This document shows, piece after piece, positions 28,458 to 36,400 of a stretch of DNA of 38,440 bases. This stretch comes from a virus, in IMG/VR virus record IMGVR_UViG_3300036045_000036, positions 1-38,440 of that record; one strand, given 5' to 3'. Position 1 is the first letter of the stretch, and every line of letters begins with the position of its first letter. The notes beneath the pieces were generated by a model. That model did no database searches. It had not been told where the DNA came from and was given only the letters and a program-made list of their open reading frames with translations. The translations under genes and the position numbers were made by a program.

Positions 28458-28497
28458 GCCGGGATGGCGGAACTGGTAGACGCACGGGACTCAAAAA
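28458..28497 (+). other. 5' half of a tRNA-Leu(CAA) gene: probable attP core
   Basis: Starts GCCGGGATGGCGG and continues through a standard leucine D-arm (AACTGGTAGACGC) and the anticodon arm 5' strand into the loop CTCAAAA (anticodon CAA). After that the sequence no longer pairs: a matching tRNA would need TCCCG, but AATCG follows. Variable arm, T-arm and acceptor 3' strand are absent. It lies 10 bases after the integrase stop. This marks the likely crossover in or before the anticodon loop of a host tRNA-Leu gene. Confidence 0.78.
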
Positions 28498-28570
28498 ATC
28501 GTGGCCTACGCAGCCGCGCCAGCGGCTCAGAGGGACAGGGCCGGCTCAGGGCGCCTGAAACGGCCATGGA

Positions 28571-28589
28571 TGGGGGAAGGGCGGGGGAA
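28571..28589 (+). repeat. 19-bp direct repeat, right copy (putative arm-type att site)
   Basis: Exact second copy of the repeat at 28391-28409, in non-coding DNA about 75 bases beyond the tRNA-like core. The left copy ends about 50 bases before the core start, or about 85 bases from the anticodon loop. Confidence 0.6.
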
Positions 28590-28624
28590 GGGTGGCGGCG
28601 GCGTGGCGTGCTGCCCGCCAACGG

Positions 28625-28669
28625 AAAAAAGCCCCTCCGGGCCACCGCTTACGCGGCGCCAGGAGGGGG
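28625..28669 (-). terminator. Terminator of the late operon
   Basis: Minus strand: stem CCCCTCC / GGAGGGG enclosing a nested CCGC-GTAA-GCGG hairpin, followed by C and six T. It lies 72 bases past the last late gene and separates it from attP and the convergent integrase gene. Confidence 0.8.
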
Positions 28670-28740
28670 ACGGCGGAAGTCGAAGCTGCCCGCGATCGCC
28701 ATGCCGCCGACGAAGGCGACGGCCGGCGGGGCGTGCAGCC

Positions 28741-29187
28741 TTATGGCAAAGGGCTGAGTTCGGGCGCACCGAAGGTGATCTCGCCCGTCTCGGCCTCGGC
28801 GTTGACGACTTCGATCGCGCCGGTGAGCGTGATCTCGCGCACTTCGCCCTGGTCGAGGTCGGCGTCGAACACGGCGCTGATCTGGCACACGCCGGGGCCG
28901 ACGGCCTTGACCAGGCCGGTGAGGTCGCCGGTGCTTTCGACGGTGGCGACGGCCGCGTCGCTGGTGCTCCAGGCGACGGCGCCGTCAATGGCCGCCGGGC
29001 GGCCGGCGGCGGTCTTGGGCGCCACGGTGGCGCTGACTTGCTGTTCGTTGGTGATGCGTGCCATGAGGCCCTCCACGAAGGATTGGATGCCGGTTGCCCA
29101 GCGGAACACAAACCGCTTGTGCGGCTTGATCGGTTTGCGGCAGCGGCAGGTGCCGCGGCCGATGTTGATGATGACTTTGTGGCTCAC
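28741..29187 (-). CDS. Ig-like (Big_2-type) phage protein
   Basis: 148 residues if started at the GTG at 29187 (GTGA overlap with the phosphoesterase stop). Residues 1-41 are basic with a C-x-C (GRGTCRCRKPIKPHKRF). An internal ATG at 29064 has a strong GGAGG 5 bases upstream and would give the 107-residue form (MARITNEQQVSATVAPKTAAG), which matches the usual stand-alone family. The domain pattern TAAGRPAAIDGAVAWSTSD, ATVESTGDLTGLVKAVGPG, CQISAVFDADLDQG is that of bacterial Ig-like group 2 proteins. Both products may be made. It is the last gene of the late operon; function unknown, possibly virion-associated. Confidence 0.72.
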   Translation of the reverse strand: MSHKVIINIGRGTCRCRKPIKPHKRFVFRWATGIQSFVEGLMARITNEQQVSATVAPKTAAGRPAAIDGAVAWSTSDAAVATVESTGDLTGLVKAVGPGVCQISAVFDADLDQGEVREITLTGAIEVVNAEAETGEITFGAPELSPLP

Positions 29188-30251
29188 GACTGCACCACGA
29201 TCTCGGTGCTCATCCGCTTGCCGAACTTCTCGTCGACCAGGAAGCACACCTGGCTGGCGGGCTTGAATCCGCCGACGCGCTGGGCGTAGGCGCCCCAGCC
29301 GATCAGGCAGTTGTTGACGACGCAGCGGCCGATGTCGAGGTACTGGTGGTGATGTCCGATGCAGGTGACGTCGGCGGGCTGGGTCTCGTCCAGCCGGGCC
29401 AACCACTTGTAAAGCGGGATGGTGATGCCGCCGACGCCGCCGGCGTAGTTGACCTGGTCGCCGTGGGTGAAGCGCAGGGTGGTGTTGAGCACCTTGAGGC
29501 GCGTGATCTCGTCGTCGCTGACCATGACGTGCACCTTGCGGTTGGTGCGGTCGTAGAAGCGGGCGAGCTGCCGGTACATGAGCTGCTCATAGCTGCGCTT
29601 GTGGCCGCTGGAAACGCGCCGGTCGGGCGTGTCGCGCCCATGGTTGCCGCGGCTGGTCGGCACGGTGACGCGCTCGATGCCGGGGTGGGCGGCCAGCGCG
29701 TCGATCAGGCGCGTGGCGAGATCCTGCGCCAGCTCGAGCTCCTCGGTGGGGCTGAGGTAGTTGGTCTCGCGCAGGTCGTCGTGGATGAAGCCGGTCATCA
29801 GGTCGCCGCCCAGCCAGCAGACGACCTCGTTCATCTTCCAGCCGTAGCCGGAGCGTGAACGCAGGGTGTCGATCATCCAGCGCGCGCCGAGGATGAGCTT
29901 GTCGACGCGCTTGCTGGCGATGGTGGGGTTGTATTCGTTGCGCCCGCTGACGGTGGCGGGGTCGACCCGCTCGCCGACGTGCCAGTCGGAACACTGCAGC
30001 ACGAAGGCGGCGCGCCGCTCGGTGGCCTTGATCTTGGCCGGCCGCACCGGGTCGCGGTTGTGGTTGGCCTCGTCCAGCGCGGTGGCGGCGGCGAGAGCCT
30101 GCTCGGTGGCGTCGAGGTCGCGCGTGAGCTTGACGACGCGGTCCTTGAGGTCGGAGTTCTCGGCGACCAGCCGCGCCAGCTTGCGCAGGTCGCGCGAGTC
30201 GCGCTCGGAGGCGATGGAGTCGTCGATGGCCTGGTCGAGTTCGCGTGTCAT
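29184..30251 (-). CDS. Calcineurin-like metallophosphoesterase
   Basis: 355 residues, start ATG at 30251 overlapping the HTH gene stop. Residues 1-70 are a charged coiled-coil (SRDLRKLARLVAENSDLKDR ...). The phosphoesterase core has all metal motifs in order: SDWHVG (D-x-H), CWLGGDLMTG (GD), TSRGNHGRDT (GNH), RFTHGDQ (H) and CIGHHHQY (GHxH). Such enzymes hydrolyse phosphodiesters in nucleic acids or nucleotides; the best relatives in phages are SbcD-like nucleases of unknown target. It is encoded after the lysis genes, and pairs with an HTH protein. Confidence 0.88.
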   Translation of the reverse strand: MTRELDQAIDDSIASERDSRDLRKLARLVAENSDLKDRVVKLTRDLDATEQALAAATALDEANHNRDPVRPAKIKATERRAAFVLQCSDWHVGERVDPATVSGRNEYNPTIASKRVDKLILGARWMIDTLRSRSGYGWKMNEVVCWLGGDLMTGFIHDDLRETNYLSPTEELELAQDLATRLIDALAAHPGIERVTVPTSRGNHGRDTPDRRVSSGHKRSYEQLMYRQLARFYDRTNRKVHVMVSDDEITRLKVLNTTLRFTHGDQVNYAGGVGGITIPLYKWLARLDETQPADVTCIGHHHQYLDIGRCVVNNCLIGWGAYAQRVGGFKPASQVCFLVDEKFGKRMSTEIVVQS

Positions 30252-30700
30252 CGTCCGGCGCTCCACCAGGGCGTGATCCCGGCTTCGATGGCGATGGCGT
30301 GCAGCCGCGTCTGCCCGATCTGGACGCCATGCTTGGAGCGGATCCAGTTGAGCAGCGCGGCGGTGCGGATGGCGCGGCCCATTTTGGCCTGTTCGCCGAA
30401 GTAGCGCAGATCCTCGAGCGCGGCCGGCGGCAGATTGACGCCGACGTAACCGCGCTGGTTAGCGCGCAGGAAGGCTTCGCGCTCGCGGGCGACGTTCTCG
30501 TCGACAGCCGCGGCAGCGGCCGCGCCGCGCTGGTGCGGCGGTACAGCGACGACAAAGCCGCGGCGGATAGCTTCGCGCACGCGCCGGCTCATCTGGTTGC
30601 GGGACAGGCCGAGTTTTCTGGCGCCCGCCGTGGTGCCGTGTTGCAGGTAGACGTCGCCCGCGACGCGCACGACGTCGTCGGGGACTTTCGGGGTGGGCAT
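30248..30700 (-). CDS. HTH DNA-binding protein
   Basis: 150 residues; start ATG at 30700 with GGGAGG 4 bases upstream. An N-terminal helix-turn-helix is clear: VAGDVYLQHGTTAGARKLGLSRNQMSRRVREAIRRG (resolvase/transposase-like). After an Ala-rich linker it continues AREREAFLRANQRGYVG, then GRAIRTAALLNWIRSKHGVQIGQTRLHAIAI. Its stop overlaps the metallophosphoesterase start, so the two act in one unit; a DNA-targeting partner for the phosphoesterase is possible (inference). A second start SD signal inside a long operon suggests high independent initiation. Confidence 0.72.
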   Translation of the reverse strand: MPTPKVPDDVVRVAGDVYLQHGTTAGARKLGLSRNQMSRRVREAIRRGFVVAVPPHQRGAAAAAAVDENVAREREAFLRANQRGYVGVNLPPAALEDLRYFGEQAKMGRAIRTAALLNWIRSKHGVQIGQTRLHAIAIEAGITPWWSAGR

Positions 30701-30723
30701 GGAACCTCCCAGGCTGTTGGAAC

Positions 30724-31134
30724 TCAGGTGTCGCCGCCGTAGGCCGCCATCAGCAGCTGCTCGAGGATGACGATCACGGCGTGCTCGTATTCCATGACGC
30801 TGTCGTTGTGATCGCCCTCGGCCATGGCGACGTCGAGCATCGGCCGCAGCAGCAGGTGCAGCAGCTCGTGCAGCGCGGTGGACTCCAGCGACTGCGGCGT
30901 CACCGCAGCGCTCTTGAAGTCGACGCCGACGCGATAGCGCGCGAGCTTGTGCGGGTGTTCGACGCCGGTCAGCGACGCCATGTGCTTCAGGTCGCGCGCC
31001 GATTCCCGCACGATGCGCCAGTCGCGCAGGTTGAGCAGGGCCTGCCACTTGACGACGGCGCGGTCGAAGTACTCGACATCGGCATCGGTGACCGGGTTGC
31101 GAAACGCCTTCGGCTTGGACGGGGTTTTTGCCAC
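30724..31134 (-). CDS. Small HExxH putative metallopeptidase
   Basis: 136 residues, GTG start at 31134. Residues 88-93 read LHELLH, an HExxH zinc-protease motif (His89, Glu90, His93); a third ligand could be Glu115 or Glu117 in SVMEYEHAV, giving a gluzincin-like spacing. The N-terminal half is basic (MAKTPSKPKAFRNP) with a strand-rich middle (LARYRVGVDFKSAAVTP) like SprT or ImmA-type peptidases. No signal peptide, so it acts in the cytoplasm or virion. Its substrate is unknown. It lies between a membrane protein and the HTH/phosphoesterase pair. Confidence 0.7.
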   Translation of the reverse strand: MAKTPSKPKAFRNPVTDADVEYFDRAVVKWQALLNLRDWRIVRESARDLKHMASLTGVEHPHKLARYRVGVDFKSAAVTPQSLESTALHELLHLLLRPMLDVAMAEGDHNDSVMEYEHAVIVILEQLLMAAYGGDT

Positions 31135-31143
31135 GGCGCGGCC

Positions 31144-31689
31144 TCAGTCGGCAACGCCTGCGCGGATGCTGAATATCGGCCGCGCGTCCATGTTCACCGG
31201 GCGGAACGGGATGCGCCACTGCGGCGCGGCGAACTGGTTGTTGCGCCACTCGTTGTAGATCGGCGTGAGGCGGTAGCCGTAGATCACGTGGAAGCGATCG
31301 AACTGCCAGACCCACTCGGACCACGTTCCGTTGATGGTGGTCTTGGTCAGCGCGCCGTTGACCTGGTGGTCGAACTGCAGGCCCTCGTAGCTGGTGAGCC
31401 GCTTGAAGAAGGCCGGCTTGAGCGCGTAGCGCAGGCCGTAGCCGCGGTTGCGCACGCCGAGCCACCACCAGTCGTTGACGAAGCGGCCGAAGCGCCGGTA
31501 GATGCCCTGCATCTTCCGCTCGTACTGGCCGTGCGGGCTGACCGGATCGTCGGGCGTGATGAACCAGCCCTTGCGGTAGACCAGGCAGACCAGTGGCGCG
31601 GCGAGGGCCACCAGCTCGCACAGCAGCACCTTGCAGAATGTCAGACCCATTCTGAGTACGTTCGGACCTGATTTGGGTCTGCTGCTCAT
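31144..31689 (-). CDS. Phage membrane-anchored protein of unknown function
   Basis: 181 residues from the ATG at 31689 (ATGA overlap with Rz1). One hydrophobic segment near the start, FCKVLLCELVALAAPLVCLVY, then GWFITPDDPVSPHG and a Trp/Tyr-rich body (VNDWWWLGVRNRGYGLRYAL, GLQFDHQVNG). The end reads LTPIYNEWRNNQFAAPQWRIPFRP followed by FSIRAG. I recall this layout (TPDNP after one TM, NEWRNN near the end) as a common phage family without a known role. Its position behind the spanins suggests a late envelope function. Confidence 0.72.
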   Translation of the reverse strand: MSSRPKSGPNVLRMGLTFCKVLLCELVALAAPLVCLVYRKGWFITPDDPVSPHGQYERKMQGIYRRFGRFVNDWWWLGVRNRGYGLRYALKPAFFKRLTSYEGLQFDHQVNGALTKTTINGTWSEWVWQFDRFHVIYGYRLTPIYNEWRNNQFAAPQWRIPFRPVNMDARPIFSIRAGVAD

Positions 31690-31937
31690 GGCGCCGCCTC
31701 CCGCGTGGCCCACTTCGACAGGGCGCGCTGGCGCGCGGCGCATTCACCGTACATCGCCGTCAGCTCCGAAAACGCGCTCACCAGTTCGCCCAGGTCGCTG
31801 GCCGTCAGCCGCGGGATCGGCGGGCACGGCTGGGTCAGGCTGGCCGGCGGCGGCGTTCGCGGCGTCGATGGCGGCATTGAGGAGCACGCGCCCAGGCTCA
31901 GGCAGAGGGCAGCGATACTCGATGCGGGTGGTCTCAC
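31686..31937 (-). CDS. Rz1-like outer-membrane spanin lipoprotein
   Basis: 83 residues from a GTG at 31937. Signal peptide RPPASSIAALCLSLGAC with a lipobox Leu-Gly-Ala-Cys, then a Pro-rich stretch (SSMPPSTPRTPPPASLTQPC) and a helix (DLGELVSAFSELTAMYGEC). This is the o-spanin form. Most of it lies in another frame inside the Rz gene and extends about 58 bases past the Rz stop, the typical overlapping Rz/Rz1 architecture. It spans the periplasm with Rz to fuse the membranes in the last lysis step. Confidence 0.78.
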   Translation of the reverse strand: MRPPASSIAALCLSLGACSSMPPSTPRTPPPASLTQPCPPIPRLTASDLGELVSAFSELTAMYGECAARQRALSKWATREAAP

Positions 31938-32190
31938 GTTGCACCTCGACGCGATTGACAGTGGTGATGCGGCGCAGCTGCGCGGCAACCTGCTCGTAGG
32001 CGGCCGAGACGCCCTGCGTGAAGGATTCATCGACGCGCCGCTCGGCCTCGGCAGCGCGCAGGCGATCCGCCTCGGCCGCCTGGCAGGCATTGGCCGCCAC
32101 CTTGTAGCCGCCGACAAAGGCGGCGCCGAGTACGAAGGCGACGGCGATGAGCCGCACCGCCATGCCGCTGAACGCGAAGGCGGGGAACAT
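31744..32190 (-). CDS. Rz-like inner-membrane spanin
   Basis: 148 residues. N-terminal membrane anchor (MAVRLIAVAFVLGAAFVGGYK), then a long charged helix (CQAAEADRLRAAEAERRVDE ... AYEQVAAQLRRITTVNRVEVQRE) ending in YRCPLPEPGRVLLNAAIDAAN, the usual Rz end motif. An Ala/Pro/Gly-rich tail follows. Its ATG at 32190 overlaps the last stop of the endolysin frame; a GTG one codon earlier is also in frame. It carries the nested Rz1 gene. It is the i-spanin of the lysis cassette. Confidence 0.82.
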   Translation of the reverse strand: MFPAFAFSGMAVRLIAVAFVLGAAFVGGYKVAANACQAAEADRLRAAEAERRVDESFTQGVSAAYEQVAAQLRRITTVNRVEVQRETTRIEYRCPLPEPGRVLLNAAIDAANAAAGQPDPAVPADPAADGQRPGRTGERVFGADGDVR

Positions 32191-32573
32191 CACGTGTACC
32201 GGCCGCCGCGCGGCAGTTCGAAGTGCGGGCCATCGCGGAAGGTGAGCCAGTCGCCGCCCCAGATGATCTGCACGCCGAGGTCGGCGGCGGCCATCTTCAT
32301 CGCCTTGGCCAGGTGCTCGTAGAGCGGCCAGTCCTATCGGACTTCGCCGTGCAGGGTCACGGCGAGGTCGACGGCGTGCCCGGTCAGGTGCCGGCTGTTA
32401 TGGGTGCGGCTGGCGCCCACCCGCACCAGTTGCGCCTGTCGCTCGGCACTGCGCAGCCCCTCGGTGACGATGAATCCGAGATCGGCCGGCATGAAGTCAT
32501 GCGCGCGGCGCACCACGGCGACCAGGTCTTCGTGGACGCCGTGCAGGCGCAGCAGGTCGCGCGCGGAGAGCAT
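32190..32573 (-). pseudogene. M15 endolysin (L-Ala-D-Glu / D-Ala peptidase) interrupted by in-frame TAG
   Basis: A 127-codon frame of normal length for small M15C peptidases, with an amber codon at codon 80 (bases 32334-32336). Before the stop: GFIVTEGLRSAERQAQLV and SRHLTGHAVDLAV, which supply zinc ligands His62 and Asp69. After it: DWPLYEHLAKAMK, IIWGGDWLTF (candidate catalytic Asp108) and DGPHFEL (third ligand His117). Relatives usually read R-Y-D-W-P here, so TAC or TAT to TAG is a single-base change. The truncated 79-residue product lacks the catalytic Asp and third ligand and should be inactive. Read-through, a defective genome, or a sequence error are all possible. Confidence 0.82.
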
Positions 32574-32785
32574 CAGGCGCCATCCTTGCGCTCGGGGAAC
32601 AGCGCGCCGATCACGCCGCTGGCCGCCAGCCCGGTCAGCACGAAGGCTTCCGTGTGCTCCGGCTTCAGACTGGCGCCGAGCACGCTGGCGATCAGCGCCA
32701 GGCCGCGCCAGGTGCTGCCTTCCTGCGCGCGCGCGAGCAGGTAGCGGCCGAGGGCATTGAGCTTGCGACGCAGCGAGGCTCTCAT
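32573..32785 (-). CDS. Holin-like two-TM protein
   Basis: 70 residues. A basic N-terminus (MRASLRRKLNALGRYLLARAQ) precedes two hydrophobic segments, WRGLALIASVLGASL and AFVLTGLAASGVIGAL, joined by KPEHTE; the end is charged (FPERKDGA). Size, topology and position directly before the endolysin fit a small class II-type holin that times lysis. The ATG overlaps the upstream stop and its own stop overlaps the endolysin ATG. Confidence 0.78.
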   Translation of the reverse strand: MRASLRRKLNALGRYLLARAQEGSTWRGLALIASVLGASLKPEHTEAFVLTGLAASGVIGALFPERKDGA

Positions 32786-33069
32786 CGGCGCGACTCCTTT
32801 TCGATCAGGCGGTCGAGGCGGTCCTTGATTTCCTTGAGGTCGGCGCGGAACTCGGTGCGGGCGTTTTCGTCCGCCCGGCCGGCGGCGGCCAGTTCCTTGT
32901 CGTGCTGCAGCAGCTTCACCTCGTGGACTTCGATGCGGCGGTCGAGGTTGGCGTAGGCGAGGATCACCGCCGCCCCGCTGCCGAGAATGGCCACGAGGTC
33001 GGGAATGGTGATCGTCCAGTCGAACACCAGCGGACCAAAACGGGCGCGCGGCTTGTCGCTGTCTGTCAC
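32782..33069 (-). CDS. Single-TM coiled-coil protein of the lysis cassette
   Basis: 95 residues from a GTG at 33069 (GTGA overlap with the previous stop). Hydrophobic segment near residues 19-42 (TITIPDLVAILGSGAAVILAY), then a long coiled coil (RRIEVHEVKLLQHDKELAA ... FRADLKEIKDRLDRLIEKESRR). The layout resembles XhlA-type or DUF2730-like phage membrane proteins often beside holins. It could be a holin partner or a lysis regulator; nothing in the sequence proves which. Confidence 0.68.
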   Translation of the reverse strand: MTDSDKPRARFGPLVFDWTITIPDLVAILGSGAAVILAYANLDRRIEVHEVKLLQHDKELAAAGRADENARTEFRADLKEIKDRLDRLIEKESRR

Positions 33070-33485
33070 GTCAGATCCTTCCTCAGTTCGATGATGGCGT
33101 CGTCGATGTCTTCGAGCCGCTTGCGCAGTTGCGCCGGCGTGCCGCCGCGGCCCAGCGCCTGCTCGCGCATGGCGCGCGCCTGGGCGCGCTCCAGGTCTTC
33201 GATGCGGGCCAGCGCGCTTCGGCGCTTGCCGGCGCGCACGGCGGCGGCGGGCGTCAGGCGCCATTCGCCGGCATCGTCGTGCCATTCGTGGTCGGCGCTC
33301 GGCGCGGCCGGCACGTGCGGCACGAGGGCGCCGTCCTGCAGCCGCCACAGATGCGGGCGGTCGACCGCCGGCATGGCCACGCAGCCGGCCGGCGTGTTGG
33401 CCTCGAGGTCGGCCTCCGGCCCTTCATAGCCGGCGCCGTTGGACAGTCCGGTGGCGAGGTCGAAGAAGGTGACACGGGCGCGCAT
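33066..33485 (-). CDS. Small tail-fibre-assembly-type protein after gpJ
   Basis: 139 residues. MRARVTFFDLATGLSNGAGYEG is a short beta segment; residues 40-75 are Trp/His/Pro-rich (PHLWRLQDGALVPHV, EWHDDAGEWRLTP); residues 85-139 are a charged coiled coil (RRSALARIEDLERAQARAM ... LRKRLEDIDDAIIELRKDL). It follows the J-like gene by one base and resembles the small accessory/chaperone proteins commonly found there. Virion component or fibre chaperone cannot be told apart from sequence alone. Confidence 0.62.
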   Translation of the reverse strand: MRARVTFFDLATGLSNGAGYEGPEADLEANTPAGCVAMPAVDRPHLWRLQDGALVPHVPAAPSADHEWHDDAGEWRLTPAAAVRAGKRRSALARIEDLERAQARAMREQALGRGGTPAQLRKRLEDIDDAIIELRKDLT

Positions 33486-33486
33486 G

Positions 33487-36400
33487 TCAGACCTTGCGCG
33501 TGAGTTCGGCCACCACGGTCGCGCCCTTGGTGTAGATCTGGTAGACGTTCATGCCGGGGTCGAGTCCGACGTCGGGCTCGCCGAACACCAGCACCTGCAC
33601 TATCTGACCGGCCTGCACGGCGAAGATGTGCTCGATCGACTGCTCCGAGCAGTAGTAGGCGTATCCGCCGCCGGCGGGCTCCAGCCCCTGCAGCGAGCAC
33701 CTGGCCGAGTCGAACACGGTGGCGTAGTTGATTGCCACCCGCATCCAGTAGCGGCCGCGCCCGATGTAGATCGGGTCGCCATAAAACCAGCCGCGGAACC
33801 GCCCGGTCACCGCCGCCCGCACTACGCCGGTGACCGGCGCGGTGAACACGATTCCGCCGATCGTGTTGGCGGTGGTGACGATATAGGACGCATCGCCGAT
33901 GGCCTGCTTGTAGGTGCTATGCAGCTGGCCGTCAACGGTATTGAGGCCGTCGTCGACCCACGGCGTGGCGGTTTCCTTGGTGACGCCAGCCGGAGCAACG
34001 CACAGCATCGCGCGACTGAAAAATGCGTAGCTGTCGGGCTGGCCGCTGGTGGTGTTGTCTTTTAAGCAGATCACCTCGATGTATGCCGTACCGGCCGGCG
34101 CCGTGCCGCTGCGCCACAGGCGCGGGTGGTTGGCTGCGTCATAAGCCCCACCGATGACGCCCGCCCCGGCGTCGATCGAATCCGGGCCGCCCATCGCATC
34201 CGAAATGTAGTTGAACGAACTGTCGACCCAGCGCAGGTACATCCTGGCGGCGCAGCGGTGCGGGCTGACCGCTACGCTGGCCTCGTAAGTGGCGCCCGGC
34301 TGGGCCGGCACGCGCTGATAGATGAACTGATACCAGCCCGAGGTGGAGCCCGCCTGGAAAAACCACATGCCGCCGCGGCCGATGTTCCATGCGGTGCCGT
34401 TGTCGTAGTTGCGGCCGATGTTGATCGTGCCAACACCGGCCTGACCCCACCCGCGCAGCGCCCGCGTGTCAGGGAACAGCGCGCCGCCCAGGCCGAGGTC
34501 TTCGGTCCAGTCGCTATTGGTGAGCAGGTTCACGATCTGCCCGGGCCGGCCCTGGCAAACGTGCACCTGCGGCGCGCTCCAGGCACTGGCATACCCCGCC
34601 GAGTTCACCGCGCGCACGCGTATCAGGTAGTTCTGCGCGTCGAACGCCGGGTCGATCCAGATCTGCGTGGCCGCGCCGTCGGCCTCGATCATCGCCCAGT
34701 CGCCGGTCCAGTCGCCGCGCTTGTACTGCAGCTGCAGCTTGCCGCCCTTCAGCACGTAATCGTCGGCCGGCGGCGTGACGGCCACGCGGATGCGCGCGAC
34801 GAAGGTGCCGTCGCCGGCCTTGTAGAGCCACTGCGCGCTGGTGATGCCGGTGATCGTGGGCGCGCCCACCTGCGTCGGGCTCGGCAGCGTGGTGTTGCCG
34901 GCGCCGGTCAGGACGCTGGCCTCGCCGAGATTCCAGTCGTACAGGCCGTTCGGTTCCTCGCGCAGCGTAAAGGCCATGCCGCCTTCGACGCTGAAGCCGC
35001 GCTCGAGGATGCGGAACGGCTTGGCGCTGAACCCGTAGCGCGCCAGGGTGACGCTCACCATGTCGCCGACCTGCCAGGCGTAGGTGCTGAAGTTGCAGCG
35101 GCAGCGCAGGGTGAGCTGCTCGCGGCTGCGCGTGACGGCGAACTTGCTGAGCCGCTGCGCCCGGTGGTGGTCGGTCACCAGCGGCAGCGTGAGCGCGGTG
35201 GTCAGCGCCACGTCGCCGTCGTCGGCGATGTAGCCGGCGTTGGACCACTCCGGCGCCTGGTCCTCGATGTAGCCGGCGTCGGCGTTGATGTAGGTCGCCT
35301 TGGCGCCGTTGATCAGGCTGCGTCGGCTGGCATACGGCACGATCTGGACGTCGCCGTCGGCCAGCGTGTTCTCGCTCAGCGTGAGCGCGGGCGCGGTGTA
35401 GGCGCCGGCGCGGATGCGCCACTTGCCGGCCGAGTAGTTGATGCTGCCGGCCATGGCCTGGGCGAACTTCTCCAGGTTGGCGAGCCGGTCGTCGCCGGTG
35501 CTGATGACGCCGTTGACGGTGTAGCGGTCCTGGTAGGTGGGCGTGGCGGTGAGCTGCACGTCCTCGTCGCAGATGTTGGCGCTGGCGTTGGTGGCGCCGG
35601 CGTCGTCGAGCTTGGCGTCGGCCACGTTGACGCCGTACTGGAAACGCAGGTAGTCGCGCGCGCACAGCGCGGCGTTCTGCGTCCAGACGGTGCTGGCGTT
35701 GCGCGGGTCGTAGCAGCGCCGCCCACGCACCACGGCGGTGATGTTGGGAACGCCGGTCGGCCAGACGTTTTCGCCGAAGGTCAGCAGCACCACCAGCGCC
35801 GCCATGCCCTGGCACTGGTCCGAGGCGGTCCAGCTCGGCGCGCCAAGCACGCCCATCAGGCTGGAAATGTCCTGCCCGGGCGCTCCGGTATAGCGCCACA
35901 CCTTGGCGTAGCTGCCGCTGACGTTGCTGGTGTAGCTGATCTGCACCACCTTGCCGACGTGCGCCGCGTTGAACGTCACCGTAAAGCCGCTGACGCTGTA
36001 GTCGGAGCCCGCCACCAGGACCGGCGGCGCGCCGGCATCGCCGCCGCCGGTGCCGAAGGTGATGTCCTGCACGATCAGGTCGCCAGCCGGCGGGCTGGTG
36101 AGCGTGATCTGATGCGGCGAGCCCGGCACGGTAGCCACCTGCACCGGGCTCTGCACGCCAGACCAGGCATACGGCGCGGTGGCGACGTTGTCACTGCCGT
36201 CGATGGTCAGCGGCACGTCGTTGAAGTAGACCGTCTCGACGGCGTCGATCTCGCCGTGGGCGAGCGCGATCACCATCAGCAGTTTCTCCTTCACCGCGCC
36301 GAAGCTCTCGGCGTAGACGATCTGCCCGCCGACGCGCGTGCGGCCGTAGACGATCGGGCGCGGGTTGACGCCGCCCTTGACCGTGACCACCTGGTCGCGC

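Noticed and set aside
28464-28757. Open frame beginning MAELVDARDSKN
   Set aside because: The start is the well-known spurious translation of a tRNA-Leu gene; the rest is arbitrary sequence over the att region.
32334-32336. Genome-wide TAG reassignment as explanation of the endolysin amber codon
   Set aside because: TAG terminates the 177-residue decoration gene one base before the next ATG and also ends the CI-like gene, and no suppressor tRNA gene was seen.
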